From assembly GCA_017695065.1 (NCBI GenBank), contig JADILZ010000106.1, positions 1-59,367 of the forward strand: 59,367 bases of DNA. Direction: 5' to 3'. Numbering within the stretch: the first letter of the stretch is position 1; every line of letters starts with the position of its first letter. The stretch comes from Candidatus Cryptobacteroides excrementipullorum. Its GTDB lineage: Bacteria; Bacteroidota; Bacteroidia; Bacteroidales; UBA932. Position numbers and translations under genes: made by a program. Below are positions 1 through 8,473 of the stretch, piece by piece. Under the pieces are notes generated by a model. It was not told the origin of the DNA. It was given only the letters and a program-made list of their open reading frames with translations, and made no database searches.

Positions 1-40
1 ACTGGGGTTTAGACAGACAGGATTTCTGGAAGAAATCCTT
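1..40. repeat. Fragment of dispersed mosaic repeat with a palindromic end
   Basis: The first 27 bases recur exactly at 59296-59322. The stretch 20-40 is a palindromic hairpin (GGATTTCTGGAAGAAATCC) that recurs in reverse orientation at 4757-4778. The unit is cut by the window edge. It adjoins the element at 41-129 in the same arrangement as the copy at 4669-4778, only inverted. Confidence 0.85.
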
Positions 41-129
41 AACGTCAGTGTGACGGATTCCGGTCATAAATGATAAAATATTGATTTTTAATATAATGCT
101 GTTAAACATAAATTCGTCGAACTGACGTT
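41..129. repeat. 89-bp MITE-like element, copy 1
   Basis: The unit begins AACGTCAGTGTGACGG and ends GAACTGACGTT. With flanking TTA/TAA it has an 11-bp terminal inverted repeat (TTAACGTCAGT). A second copy, inverted and about 90 percent identical by eye, lies at 4669-4756. It has no coding capacity and an AT-rich centre. The inverted ends and small size suggest a non-autonomous mobile element or a dispersed extragenic repeat; no transposase is in the window. Confidence 0.75.
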
Positions 130-204
130 AAATATGATTTCCCACTTATTCTGAGAAGTAAACAGAATAACTGGAAGATCATTAAGTTACTTATTGAATT
201 TGTT

Positions 205-738
205 TCAGAAACTCCATGTACATCCCACGAGAATAGAACTATACCTGTAAGGGGTCCATGTAAACCTCCCTATCGTGCTGTCGTATGCCCTGTCTGCATT
301 ATAAGCCTGAAACATATATGACAAATTCACCGACCACTGCCCGATGTCAATACCTAAGGATGGAGACACAATGAGACCTGCTCCAAGTTCCGTGGAGTAC
401 ACCAAGCCGAATTTACCCTCGAAGAAAGGAGAAATCCTACTGTCGTACATAGAATATTTTGCATCTGCAAATACAGGAATAGAAACACCTCTCTCCTTCG
501 AATCAAATTCAAGTGGAATCAAGATCCCTGTACCACCACCAAGCATGAACCCATCAGCAAATGAAAAACCGTGTACAGTCATGATCCCTATCTCGTCATA
601 ACGCCCTATGGTCCCTCCTACATTCAAACCGACATTCCCGACATACCCTTTCTCATAGTATGGATTCCCGTCCTTGTCTTTCCCCTCCGCATAGGAAGCG
701 ACAAGAAACGAAAGAAGGATTACAAATATTCTTTTCAT
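205..738 (-). CDS. Small exported outer-membrane beta-barrel-like protein, unknown function
   Basis: 177 aa. The N-terminus has a basic start and a hydrophobic stretch (MKRIFVILLSFLVASYAEG) typical of a signal peptide. The remainder alternates polar and aromatic/hydrophobic residues in short strands rich in Gly and Tyr and ends in Trp-Ser-Phe. A C-terminal aromatic residue is common in outer-membrane barrels. I recognise no specific family. The length fits an eight-stranded barrel, but that is inference from composition. It lies 235 bp downstream of the TPR regulator on the same strand, and no clear terminator or TAnnTTTG box was found between them. Confidence 0.6.
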   Translation of the reverse strand: MKRIFVILLSFLVASYAEGKDKDGNPYYEKGYVGNVGLNVGGTIGRYDEIGIMTVHGFSFADGFMLGGGTGILIPLEFDSKERGVSIPVFADAKYSMYDSRISPFFEGKFGLVYSTELGAGLIVSPSLGIDIGQWSVNLSYMFQAYNADRAYDSTIGRFTWTPYRYSSILVGCTWSF

Positions 739-973
739 AAATTCAACTGTTTATAGCCATATCAATAACGCTGCGCGAAAATAGCCCAATACAGTATAAT
801 ATCAAAAATTTCAATCTCATCTTCCATAAAGCGTAAAACGCTAATAATCAAATGCTATCAATTCCATACAAGAACAGAAGAAGCAACAAGGAATCACACA
901 ACCCTCAATATAAACAATTGAATACCAAAGAATAACACCCATTCAAAACCTTACATCCTCTGATGAGATTCAA

Positions 974-2695
974 TCAGTCCAGTTCGTGCATCTTTTCTGA
1001 CAGGTACGGACTCAGGTGACCGTCATGACTGTCGAGACCGAGTTTCTGGCGGATGGAACTGTTTACATTATACTGTTCCTTGACCTGGAGGTAGGAGCCG
1101 ATGTCCTTGCCGGTGAAACCCATTATGTAAAGGCAGCAGTAGTTCATTTCCTTTTCGGTCAGGCCGTTTTCTTTCAGATAGGATATGAACTTCGGATGCA
1201 TGAGAGCGAATGAAAGCCTGGTGGAATACAGGAAGTGTTCCCTGTCTGAGATAAGTTTCTCCAGTTCCTTGGTGGCAGCATCCCTTCGGTTTCCGGAGAC
1301 ATACGCCGTAATGAAATTGTCGAGCACAGACAGGCGGTCGAATATATGTTGCCTGGTCTCTCCTGAAATGGCGTTATTACGGATGGTCTTTTCAAGGGAA
1401 GCCTTCTCTTTCGAGAGACTGGAGTAGAGCCTCTCGAAATGTTTCTTCTCCTGCTCAATCTCTATGTTGGCTATCTCCAGTTTCTTCCGCTCCTTTTCTG
1501 CCGCCTCTTTCTCAGCCGCAAGCCGCTCCTTTTCCTTGTTCTTCTCCCTTATTTTCTTCTTCATGCGGTCAATGACGATGAATGACACCAATGCGGTTAT
1601 CACAATGCCAAGTATGAGGACAATGATGAAATTCCCCTGACGCATTATGCTTATCTCCGCTTTCAGACGCTCGATGGTGGCATGCGTATCGTCATCGATG
1701 ATGTCAAAACCTGATGCATTGACAAGGTCGTTGTATCTTCTCTCTGCCTCGAATGCTTCCTTATATTTCCCTGAAGCATAGCATGCGTCCGACAATGCGC
1801 TGTAGTAAGCCGGATTGTTTTCATAGTCAGGAGTGAACACGGTACAGTTGGCCAGTGCGTCAAGGGCTTCCTGCCGATGGTTTCCGGAGGAATTGAACAC
1901 TCTGGCCACTGTCGTCCAGGATACATATTTTCCCGGGACTTCTTCAATATACTTTTCTACTGTCTCAAGGGAAGAATCTATAGCCCCTTCTTTCTGCTGA
2001 AGACTGATAAGAGTATGGAAATAGTTGCTTTTCTTTGAAGGTACAGTATTGTCCCAGAATCTTTTTATCTCGTCAAGGGCCGATCTGCAACTGTCGTACT
2101 GCTCCAGAATGAGGTATTTGTTCGCGATAGTGCACAGGGTACTTATGTATTTGTTCGTATCCTTCGCCTCCATATAGAAATCACCTGCCTTTCCCGCATT
2201 CTCTATTATCGCTTCGAAATCATAGATTTCGCCAAAAATCTTTGCTTTCCCCATATACAGCAACCCTTTGGCTACGGCGTCCGAGGCCGATGGGACAGAC
2301 CGTTCCGCTTCCATGAAGTGCTCCATGGCGGACTCCCGGTCGCCGCGGTTCTGGCATATCCTGCCCATGTAGTAATGCGTCTTGAGTTTCTGGTCGGCGG
2401 TACCGTGGTGCCTGTACCATCTGAGGGCAGGGGCGATGATACTGTCGGATGTGATGTCGATATAGTTCTTGTCCAGGGCCATCGAATGTAGGAGGGCGTG
2501 CCTCGCACAGTTCCCAGCACCGGTGATGCTTTCCTGGGACATCGCCCTGAGGGAGTCCAGGGCCCGCTGCGGGTCATTTGAAATGTATGACTCTATGCTG
2601 TCAAGCCGCTTCCCGAAGTCCTGCCGGATGGCGCAGCCCGGCAGGAGGGTGATGACCAGGCAGAAGAATATGAGGTATGATAGTGTCTTTTTCAT
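974..2695 (-). CDS. Membrane-anchored TPR sensor with C-terminal HTH domain
   Basis: 573 aa. The N-terminus has a lipoprotein-type signal (LLPGC near residue 21). About 300 residues of helical TPR-like repeats follow, including pairs such as HYYMGRICQNRGDRESAMEH. One transmembrane helix lies around residues 355-377, then a charged coiled coil (about 380-440), and a C-terminal region (about 490-573) with LTEKEMNYCCLYIMGFTGKD, which resembles the LuxR-type helix-turn-helix of Bacteroidetes regulators. The expected topology is a periplasmic TPR sensor and a cytoplasmic DNA-binding end. It starts 27 bp after thyA on the same strand and is probably co-transcribed with mrp-thyA. Its target is unknown. 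The HTH call is less certain than the TPR and membrane calls. Confidence 0.75.
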   Translation of the reverse strand: MKKTLSYLIFFCLVITLLPGCAIRQDFGKRLDSIESYISNDPQRALDSLRAMSQESITGAGNCARHALLHSMALDKNYIDITSDSIIAPALRWYRHHGTADQKLKTHYYMGRICQNRGDRESAMEHFMEAERSVPSASDAVAKGLLYMGKAKIFGEIYDFEAIIENAGKAGDFYMEAKDTNKYISTLCTIANKYLILEQYDSCRSALDEIKRFWDNTVPSKKSNYFHTLISLQQKEGAIDSSLETVEKYIEEVPGKYVSWTTVARVFNSSGNHRQEALDALANCTVFTPDYENNPAYYSALSDACYASGKYKEAFEAERRYNDLVNASGFDIIDDDTHATIERLKAEISIMRQGNFIIVLILGIVITALVSFIVIDRMKKKIREKNKEKERLAAEKEAAEKERKKLEIANIEIEQEKKHFERLYSSLSKEKASLEKTIRNNAISGETRQHIFDRLSVLDNFITAYVSGNRRDAATKELEKLISDREHFLYSTRLSFALMHPKFISYLKENGLTEKEMNYCCLYIMGFTGKDIGSYLQVKEQYNVNSSIRQKLGLDSHDGHLSPYLSEKMHELD

Positions 2696-2722
2696 GGGTA
2701 TGGGGCCTGGAGCATGAGTCTG

Positions 2723-3517
2723 TCATACTGCCACAGGAGCCTTGATTGCAGGCCACGGGTCGTAACCTTCCAGAGAGAAGTCCTCGTATCTGAAGCTGAA
2801 GATATCCTTTATTTCAGGGTTTATCTTCATGACCGGGAGCGGTCTGGGCTCGCGGGAGAGCTGCAGGGCCACCTGGTCGAAATGGTTACGGTAGATGTGG
2901 GTGTCCCCTGTCGTGTGGATGAACTCACCGGGCTGCAGGCCGCACACCTGCGCTGTCATCATGGTGAGCAGGGCGTAGGAGGCTATGTTGAACGGCACTC
3001 CGAGGAACACGTCCGCGCTCCTCTGGTACAGCTGGCACGAGAGCTTCCCTTCCGCCACATAGAACTGGAACATGGTGTGGCACGGGGGCAGGGCCATCCT
3101 GTCCACTTCCGCCACATTCCATGCGGAGACCAGCAGCCTTCTGCTGTCAGGGTTTTTCCTGATGGAATCTATCACATTTGACAGCTGGTCTATGGTGCTT
3201 CCGTCCGGGGCCGGCCAGCTTCTCCACTGGTGCCCGTACACAGGACCCAGGTCTCCGTTCTCGTCGGCCCATTCATCCCAGATGGACACTCCGTGGTCTT
3301 TGAGATACTTGATGTTGGTGTCTCCGGAAATGAACCAGAGGAGCTCGTATATGATGGATTTCAGGTGCACTTTCTTGGTAGTGAGAAGCGGGAACCCCGC
3401 GCTCAGGTCGAAGCGCATCTGGTATCCGAAAACACTCTGCGTACCTACTCCGGTACGGTCTTCTTTCATCACTCCGTGCTCGCGTATGTGCCGCAGGAGG
3501 TCAAGATACTGTTTCAT
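2723..3517 (-). CDS. thyA: Thymidylate synthase
   Basis: Converts dUMP to dTMP with methylene-tetrahydrofolate as methyl donor and reductant. The length (264 aa) equals that of E. coli ThyA and the alignment appears collinear: [17 protein letters not shown] at the N-terminus, the catalytic cysteine in [11 protein letters not shown] (position 146), [19 protein letters not shown], and the C-terminal KAPVAV. The dihydrofolate product is recycled by FolA, encoded separately at 17402-17899. It lies 52 bp downstream of mrp on the same strand, probably as one transcript. Confidence 0.98.
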   Translation of the reverse strand: MKQYLDLLRHIREHGVMKEDRTGVGTQSVFGYQMRFDLSAGFPLLTTKKVHLKSIIYELLWFISGDTNIKYLKDHGVSIWDEWADENGDLGPVYGHQWRSWPAPDGSTIDQLSNVIDSIRKNPDSRRLLVSAWNVAEVDRMALPPCHTMFQFYVAEGKLSCQLYQRSADVFLGVPFNIASYALLTMMTAQVCGLQPGEFIHTTGDTHIYRNHFDQVALQLSREPRPLPVMKINPEIKDIFSFRYEDFSLEGYDPWPAIKAPVAV

Positions 3518-3569
3518 CTGCAGGTTTAATGAAAAGGTCCCGGGGAAGCCCCGGAACCGTGTTGGTGTA

Positions 3570-4637
3570 TTATTTCTTGTTTACTTCTTCAACGAGTCTT
3601 GAGGCAATGCCCATGAACGCCACTCCGTCAGGCCTGTCCGAGAGGGCGGCGGGCTCCCCGCTGTCTCCCCCTTCCCTGATGCTCTGGACGATAGGCACCT
3701 GCCCGAGCAACGGAATGCCGTATTTCGCGGCCATCTCTGTCCCTCCGTCCTTGCCGAAGATGTAATACCTGTTGTCCGGAAGCTCCTCAGGTGTGAACCA
3801 GGCCATGTTCTCCACCAGCCCGAAGATAGGCTTGCGGATGCTCTCGTTGCGGAACATGTTCACCCCTTTCTCCACATCGGCCAGGGCTACAGCCTGTGGG
3901 GTGGTGACTATCACTGCACCGCTCAGAGGTATGTCGTGCACCAGGCTGATATGAATATCTCCTGTTCCCGGAGGCATGTCGATGAGAAGGAAGTCAAGCT
4001 CGCCCCAGCGTACCTGCAGAATCATCTGCTTGAGGGCGTTACATGCCATCGGCCCTCTCCAGATGAGGGCCTGCTCCGGAGAGGCGAAATATCCGATGGA
4101 CATCCATTTCACCCCGTATTTCTCCAGAGGCATTATCACTTCCTTGTCCCCCTCCTGGAAAGCCTCGGGCATATTGTGCTCCGTGCCGGTCATCTTCGGT
4201 ACTGAAGGCCCGTACACGTCGGCATCCGCGAGCCCGACCTTGTATCCTGCGCGTGCAAGGGCTATCGCCAGGTTCACGGCTACGGTGGACTTGCCTACAC
4301 CGCCTTTGCCCGAGGCTACTCCGATGATGTGCTTCACGTTCTCAAGCTCTTCGGTCCCGAGATTGAGGCCTACCTGTTTCTTCGGGGCTTCTTCCTTTAC
4401 TATTGCCTTGACTTCCACCTGTGTCCCTTCCGGGGAGTGGCGGATGACAGCAGCCTTTGTGCTGCCTATGAGGTATTCGGCGAGAGGGTCGCGGTGTTTA
4501 GGGAAAGCAAGGGTGACAGTGACTTTATTGTCTTCTATGTCCACCTTTTCCACCATCCCGAGCTCTACGATGTTCCTGTCACCCTTGGCCGGGTGCTGCA
4601 CATCGTAGAGCATTTTCATGATTTCGTTCTGTTTCAT
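3570..4637 (-). CDS. mrp: Mrp/ApbC-type Fe-S cluster carrier ATPase
   Basis: 355 aa. An N-terminal MIP18/DUF59-like domain (about 1-85) is followed by a P-loop ATPase with the deviant Walker A motif GKGGVGKST and the downstream [13 protein letters not shown]. Family members bind and transfer Fe-S clusters in the cytoplasm and act as dimers. Many homologues carry a C-terminal CxxC that coordinates the cluster. Here the equivalent region reads [20 protein letters not shown] and has no CxxC. As far as I recall this is usual in Bacteroidetes, but cluster binding should not be assumed. It is the first gene of the mrp-thyA-regulator run, and the repeat element at 4669 lies only 31 bp upstream of its start. 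Confidence 0.93.
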   Translation of the reverse strand: MKQNEIMKMLYDVQHPAKGDRNIVELGMVEKVDIEDNKVTVTLAFPKHRDPLAEYLIGSTKAAVIRHSPEGTQVEVKAIVKEEAPKKQVGLNLGTEELENVKHIIGVASGKGGVGKSTVAVNLAIALARAGYKVGLADADVYGPSVPKMTGTEHNMPEAFQEGDKEVIMPLEKYGVKWMSIGYFASPEQALIWRGPMACNALKQMILQVRWGELDFLLIDMPPGTGDIHISLVHDIPLSGAVIVTTPQAVALADVEKGVNMFRNESIRKPIFGLVENMAWFTPEELPDNRYYIFGKDGGTEMAAKYGIPLLGQVPIVQSIREGGDSGEPAALSDRPDGVAFMGIASRLVEEVNKK

Positions 4638-4668
4638 TCCTGTTGTATTCCTGAAAAGGATGTTATTT

Positions 4669-4756
4669 AACGTCAGTTCGACGAATTTATGTTTAACAAT
4701 ATTATATAAAAATCAATATTTTATCATTTATGACCGGAATCCGTCACACTGACGTT
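4669..4756. repeat. 88-bp MITE-like element, copy 2 (inverted relative to copy 1)
   Basis: Starts AACGTCAGTTCGACG and ends ACACTGACGTT. It is the reverse complement of 41-129 with only a few differences in the AT-rich centre. It is followed directly by the palindrome AAGGATTTCTGGAAGAAATCC, as copy 1 is on its other side. It occupies the region just upstream of mrp, where a promoter would be expected; I see no TAnnTTTG box in it. Confidence 0.8.
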
Positions 4757-5079
4757 AAGGATTTCTGGAAGAAATCCTGCCTGTCCACCCCCAGTCACCT
4801 GTCGGTGACAGCCCCGGCGGGGCATGCGGCTCCGCTTCGCTGCGCCGGCACCTCCACTGCTTCGGTTTCCCTGACGGAAACCTCGCTGACGTTCCGGTGC
4901 GGCCCTGTTGGGCCTTGCTATCTTAATCCCCAGTCACTTCGTGACAGCCCCTTATTAAGGGGCGCCGCCCCCTTCCTTCCCCCTCGCCGGGGGACCTGTC
5001 GCAGGCTACGGGCCTGCTCCTTAATAGGTAATTCGATGTAATTTAATGAATTAAATTCATCGAATTCAAGTTATTTAAC
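4757..5079. repeat. Mosaic dispersed repeat built from several hairpins
   Basis: This fills the gap between mrp and the peptidase gene. It contains a palindrome at the left end, two copies of a module of the form CCCCAGTCAC..GTGACAGCCCC (about 4789-4815 and 4928-4951), a GC-rich TTATTAAGGGGCGCCGCCCC segment, and an AT palindrome (AATTCGATG...CATCGAATT) near 5029-5066. The right half matches the reverse complement of 59164-59285. I find no convincing gene here. The last bases overlap the stop codon of the S46 peptidase. Confidence 0.85.
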
Positions 5080-7254
5080 TATAGTCATTTCATCAAGCAG
5101 ATAGCCGGCCCCGCCGAACTTGTCCACTATGAAAAGCACGTAGCGGATATCCACGTTGATGCACCGCTGGAGGTCCGGCTCGAACATGATGTCGCTGCTC
5201 ATTGACTCCCAGTTGCCGTCGAAGGCAAGTCCTATGAGCTGGCCGTCGGCGTTCAGGACCGGGCTTCCGGAGTTTCCTCCGGTGATGTCGTTGTTGGAGA
5301 GGAACGCTACCGGCATCTTTCCGTCAGCCATGGCATACTGGCCGAAGTCCCTGGTCTCCCACAGTTCCTTGAGTTTGGCGGGCACTACGAACTCCCAGTT
5401 GTCAGGGTCTTCCTTCTCCATCACCCCGTCCAGGGTAGTGTAATATTTGTAGATTACAGCGTCCTTAGGGGAGTATCCCTTCACGTGGCCGTAGGTCAGG
5501 CGCATGGTGAAGTTGGCGTCAGGATATGAAGGCTCGCCCTTCTTCCATTCCAGAAGTCCGGCCGTGTATGCCTTGCGTCCTGCGGCAAGCAGTGAGTCGC
5601 TGTATGAAATTTCCGGCAGTACCCCGGTGATTACCTCGGCGTATGATTTTGCAAGCCTGATGGCAGGGTCTTCCAGCACTTCGGAAGGTTTCATGCTCTC
5701 CAGCGCCCCGGCCAGTTTCTCCTCTGAGGTGAATATGCTGCGGGAGAAAAGGGAATCAACGTACGAGTCTATATCCATTGTACTGAAATCAGGGGATATG
5801 CCTTTAAGGTAGTATGTGGCGTCCACATTGTTCCTGTAGTATTCCAGCATGGCCTTGGCCTCTTTCCTGTCAAGGCTTGCGGAATAGTCCTTGTATAGGG
5901 CCGGCATCATGGCCAGCGCGTCCTGGAATGCCGCAAGCGTGTCTGTTGACCCGGATGCTCGGAGGGATGTCTTGACGGCGTTGTTGAACATGGTCGCCAT
6001 TGTGGAGAGCTCGATTCTGAAGACGGACTCCAATGTGGTCGTGTACACCTTGTTCGCGGCCGCTCCGGCCTCTACCCCTTCCCTGATGGTCTTGAGTGCG
6101 GTGCCGTATTTCTCCTGGCGCTTCCCGTTCTGGTCCACCCAGGCAGTGAACCCGGCCTCCTCTTTCTCTGCGCGCCCGATGACATCCAGCTTGGCGAATG
6201 CCTGCTTCATCCCTATCCATTTCTTCCAGCCGTTGGAAGAGCCTGCGTATTTGCTTGCGTACTGTATCTTCACCTTCGGGTCGGCGAGCATGTCCTCCAT
6301 CATTATGTCCTGGCGGATAGTGCGGGCTGCGATGGCTATGTCCTGCTTTGCAAGCAGGCTTTTCAGCTCAGGGGATGTGAAGAAGCGGTTGGTTCTTCCC
6401 GGGTATCCCATAATCATAGTGTAGTCGCCTTCCTGCACGCCTTTGAGGGAGATGGCAAGGTGCTGCTTCGGTGTGTACGGGACATTGTCCGCCGAGTATT
6501 CTGCCGGGTTGTTGTCCTTGTCTGCATAGACGCGGAACATGGAGAAGTCACCGGTGTGGCGTGGCCACATCCAGTTGTCGGTGTCCGCCCCGAACTTTCC
6601 GATGGAGGAAGGCGGTGCGCCTACGAAACGGATGTCGCGGTATGTCTTGTAGATGATCATGTAGCGGACATTCCTGTTGTAGAAGGACTCGAACACTACC
6701 CTGCAGTGCGGGTTGTCCCCTTCGGCCGCTTTCCTGAGCTCGTCTTCCTTGGCCGCAAGAGCCTTGGCCACCAGCCCTTCGGCATCCAGGCTGTCCCTGT
6801 ATTGCCTGCGGGCCGCCTTTTCTGCCTTTTCCATTACTGATGTCACATCGGTCATGCTTTCAAGGAATGTCACGGAAAGCCCAGGGCAAGGGAGCTCTTC
6901 AGAGCTGTTCATAGCCCAGTATCCGTCTGTCAGGTAGTCATGCTCCACAGAGCTGAGCTGCTGGATGCTGGCGTATCCGCAGTGGTGGTTGGTCACCAGA
7001 AGGCCCTTGTCGGAGATAATCTCCCCGGTGCATCCGCCCCCGAACTGCACGACGGCGTCTTTGAGGGAGGAGTGGTTTATGCTGTAGATCTGCTCTGCGG
7101 TCAGCCTGCAGCCTTCCTGCTGCATCACCTTGATGTTCATTTTCTCCAGAAGAGGCAGCATCCACATGCCTTCATCTGCTTTCAGCCCTGCCGATGAGAA
7201 AAGCGACAGGGCCGCGATTGTGCAAAGGAACTTTTTCATTGTCTCTGTATTCAT
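5071..7254 (-). CDS. Dipeptidyl peptidase of family S46 (DPP7-like)
   Basis: 727 aa from the chosen start. A signal peptide (MKKFLCTIAALSLFSSAG) indicates export. The chymotrypsin-like triad is visible: His in TNHHCGY, an Asp in the central region, and Ser in TGGNSGSP. S46 enzymes remove dipeptides from oligopeptide N-termini in the periplasm. In the P. gingivalis enzymes residue 673, 18 after the catalytic Ser, is Gly in DPP7 (hydrophobic P1) and Arg in DPP11 (acidic P1); here it is Gly (FDGNWE), so DPP7-like specificity is inferred. I chose the ATG at 7254 because an A-rich tract precedes it. ATGs at 7275 and 7239 are also in frame, the latter starting exactly at the signal peptide. Confidence 0.92.
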   Translation of the reverse strand: MNTETMKKFLCTIAALSLFSSAGLKADEGMWMLPLLEKMNIKVMQQEGCRLTAEQIYSINHSSLKDAVVQFGGGCTGEIISDKGLLVTNHHCGYASIQQLSSVEHDYLTDGYWAMNSSEELPCPGLSVTFLESMTDVTSVMEKAEKAARRQYRDSLDAEGLVAKALAAKEDELRKAAEGDNPHCRVVFESFYNRNVRYMIIYKTYRDIRFVGAPPSSIGKFGADTDNWMWPRHTGDFSMFRVYADKDNNPAEYSADNVPYTPKQHLAISLKGVQEGDYTMIMGYPGRTNRFFTSPELKSLLAKQDIAIAARTIRQDIMMEDMLADPKVKIQYASKYAGSSNGWKKWIGMKQAFAKLDVIGRAEKEEAGFTAWVDQNGKRQEKYGTALKTIREGVEAGAAANKVYTTTLESVFRIELSTMATMFNNAVKTSLRASGSTDTLAAFQDALAMMPALYKDYSASLDRKEAKAMLEYYRNNVDATYYLKGISPDFSTMDIDSYVDSLFSRSIFTSEEKLAGALESMKPSEVLEDPAIRLAKSYAEVITGVLPEISYSDSLLAAGRKAYTAGLLEWKKGEPSYPDANFTMRLTYGHVKGYSPKDAVIYKYYTTLDGVMEKEDPDNWEFVVPAKLKELWETRDFGQYAMADGKMPVAFLSNNDITGGNSGSPVLNADGQLIGLAFDGNWESMSSDIMFEPDLQRCINVDIRYVLFIVDKFGGAGYLLDEMTIVK

Positions 7255-7295
7255 TGTTTTTATATGATTTTTCACTTCGGGAAAACCGCAGTCTG

Positions 7296-7303
7296 CAAAG
7301 ATA
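7296..7303 (-). promoter_or_regulatory. -7 box for the S46 peptidase gene
   Basis: On the minus strand this reads TATCTTTG, matching the Bacteroidetes consensus TAnnTTTG. It lies about 40 bp upstream of the chosen start, giving a short leader. I did not find a clear -33 TTTG at the ideal spacing. Confidence 0.55.
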
Positions 7304-7335
7304 CTAAGAAGCTGTCTAAATTCCTTTTCAAAAAT

Positions 7336-8037
7336 TCAGAAAAGCGTCGGCTCGAGTTCTTTCACATGGAAGCTCATCCTGTGGTGCGGGGTGAAGCCGT
7401 ATTCCCGGATGGCTTCTATATGCTCCCTGGTGGGATAACCCATGTTCCTTTCCCATCCGTACTGCGGATACTCCAAGGCAAGTCTTCTCATGTATTCGTC
7501 CCTGTATGTCTTGGCCAGTACCGATGCTGCCGCAACAGGGGCGTATTTACCGTCCCCCTTTACGATGCACTGATATGGTATCCTGCTGTATTCCAGGACA
7601 ATATTACGGTCTGTCCATGGCCTTTCTCCAGCCCGTGAGTCAGGGTTCAGGCCTTCCTCCATCCCGCTGATTCCCGTGTAAGGCCGGAACCTGTTTCCGT
7701 CCACCAGCAGGAACTCCGGTCTGACGGACAGTCTCATGACTGCCCTCCACATTCCGGCGATAGATGCATTGAGGATATTTATGGTGTCGATTTCCCTGGC
7801 GCTTACAGCCTCTACGGCATACGCCACGGCCTCCTTCTCGATTATCGGACGCAGTATGTCGCGCGCCTTGGCCGTCATCTTCTTCGAGTCATTCAGCAGG
7901 GGGTGGAAAAAGCCTTCAGGCAATATTACTGCCGCGGCGAATACAGGCCCTGCAAGCGGGCCGCGGCCGGCTTCGTCGCACCCGGCCTCCAATATTCCAT
8001 CGTTGAGATGTTCCAGAAGACTGATTTTTCTTTGCAT
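7336..8037 (-). CDS. rnhB: Ribonuclease HII
   Basis: 233 aa. Cleaves the RNA strand of RNA-DNA hybrids and starts removal of ribonucleotides from DNA. The family signature is at the N-terminus (GCDEAGRGPLAGPV), supplying the first acidic metal ligands. The later VKGDGKYAPVAAASVLAKTYRD contains the conserved Lys and Ser/Ala region. The C-terminal GYPTREHIEAIREYG is typical of the family. The start is fixed by the short distance to the signature. It lies 30 bp downstream of the XRE gene, but a -7 box sits only 4 bp before its ATG, so it may have its own leaderless transcript. Confidence 0.96.
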   Translation of the reverse strand: MQRKISLLEHLNDGILEAGCDEAGRGPLAGPVFAAAVILPEGFFHPLLNDSKKMTAKARDILRPIIEKEAVAYAVEAVSAREIDTINILNASIAGMWRAVMRLSVRPEFLLVDGNRFRPYTGISGMEEGLNPDSRAGERPWTDRNIVLEYSRIPYQCIVKGDGKYAPVAAASVLAKTYRDEYMRRLALEYPQYGWERNMGYPTREHIEAIREYGFTPHHRMSFHVKELEPTLF

Positions 8038-8041
8038 GACG

Positions 8042-8049
8042 CAAAGATA
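8042..8049 (-). promoter_or_regulatory. -7 box immediately before rnhB
   Basis: The minus strand reads TATCTTTG, four bases before the rnhB ATG. If used, transcription would begin at or within a few bases of the start codon, giving a leaderless mRNA. Confidence 0.45.
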
Positions 8050-8067
8050 ATGAATAATCCGCCTCCG

Positions 8068-8439
8068 CTACTTTTTCTTCAGCATCGAGATTATCTCGTC
8101 TTTTGTCCTTACAAGATCCTCCAGCAGCCTGACCCTCTCTCTGAGGAAGGATATTGTTCCGTTGAGCTCGTCGATTTTCCGTGCATATTCCATGTTCATT
8201 TCCTCCAGGAGCTTCCCGCTGTCTTCCGAGGCGGAGTATCCGAGCACTATCTCGTCGGGGGATTTGTCCAGAAGGTTTGCGATATGCATGACATGGTCAT
8301 TCACCAGGACAGTGTTGCCGGATTCGATTTTCCTGTAGGAATTGCGTGAGATCCCCAGCCTTTCCGCCATTTGCTGCTGTGTGATTTTCTTCTCCTTGCG
8401 GCTCTTGCAGATGTTGTTTTTTATACTCCTGTTGTCCAT
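8068..8439 (-). CDS. XRE-family HTH regulator with C-terminal coiled coil
   Basis: 123 aa from the chosen start (MDNRSIKNNI). An N-terminal Cro/C1-type helix-turn-helix spans about residues 8-65 (KKITQQQMAERLGISRNSYR, then KIESG). A C-terminal coiled coil (about 75-123) is rich in Leu, Glu and Arg and probably dimerises the protein. An in-frame ATG at 8493 would add 18 residues, but the -7 box at 8466-8473 lies inside that extension, which favours the start at 8439. Its target is unknown; autoregulation or control of the divergent small gene at 8647 is possible. Confidence 0.85.
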   Translation of the reverse strand: MDNRSIKNNICKSRKEKKITQQQMAERLGISRNSYRKIESGNTVLVNDHVMHIANLLDKSPDEIVLGYSASEDSGKLLEEMNMEYARKIDELNGTISFLRERVRLLEDLVRTKDEIISMLKKK

Positions 8440-8465
8440 TTGTAATAATGGTGAATGCAACGCCA

Positions 8466-8473
8466 CAAAAGTA
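8466..8473 (-). promoter_or_regulatory. -7 box for the XRE regulator gene
   Basis: The minus strand reads TACTTTTG, matching TAnnTTTG, 26 bp before the chosen ATG. It supports the shorter protein start. Confidence 0.5.

Noticed and set aside
4730..5041. Open reading frame of about 100 codons within the repeat between mrp and the peptidase gene
   Set aside because: It is made of hairpin modules that recur in another order at the window end, and the product is rich in Pro, Arg and Ser with no recognisable pattern.
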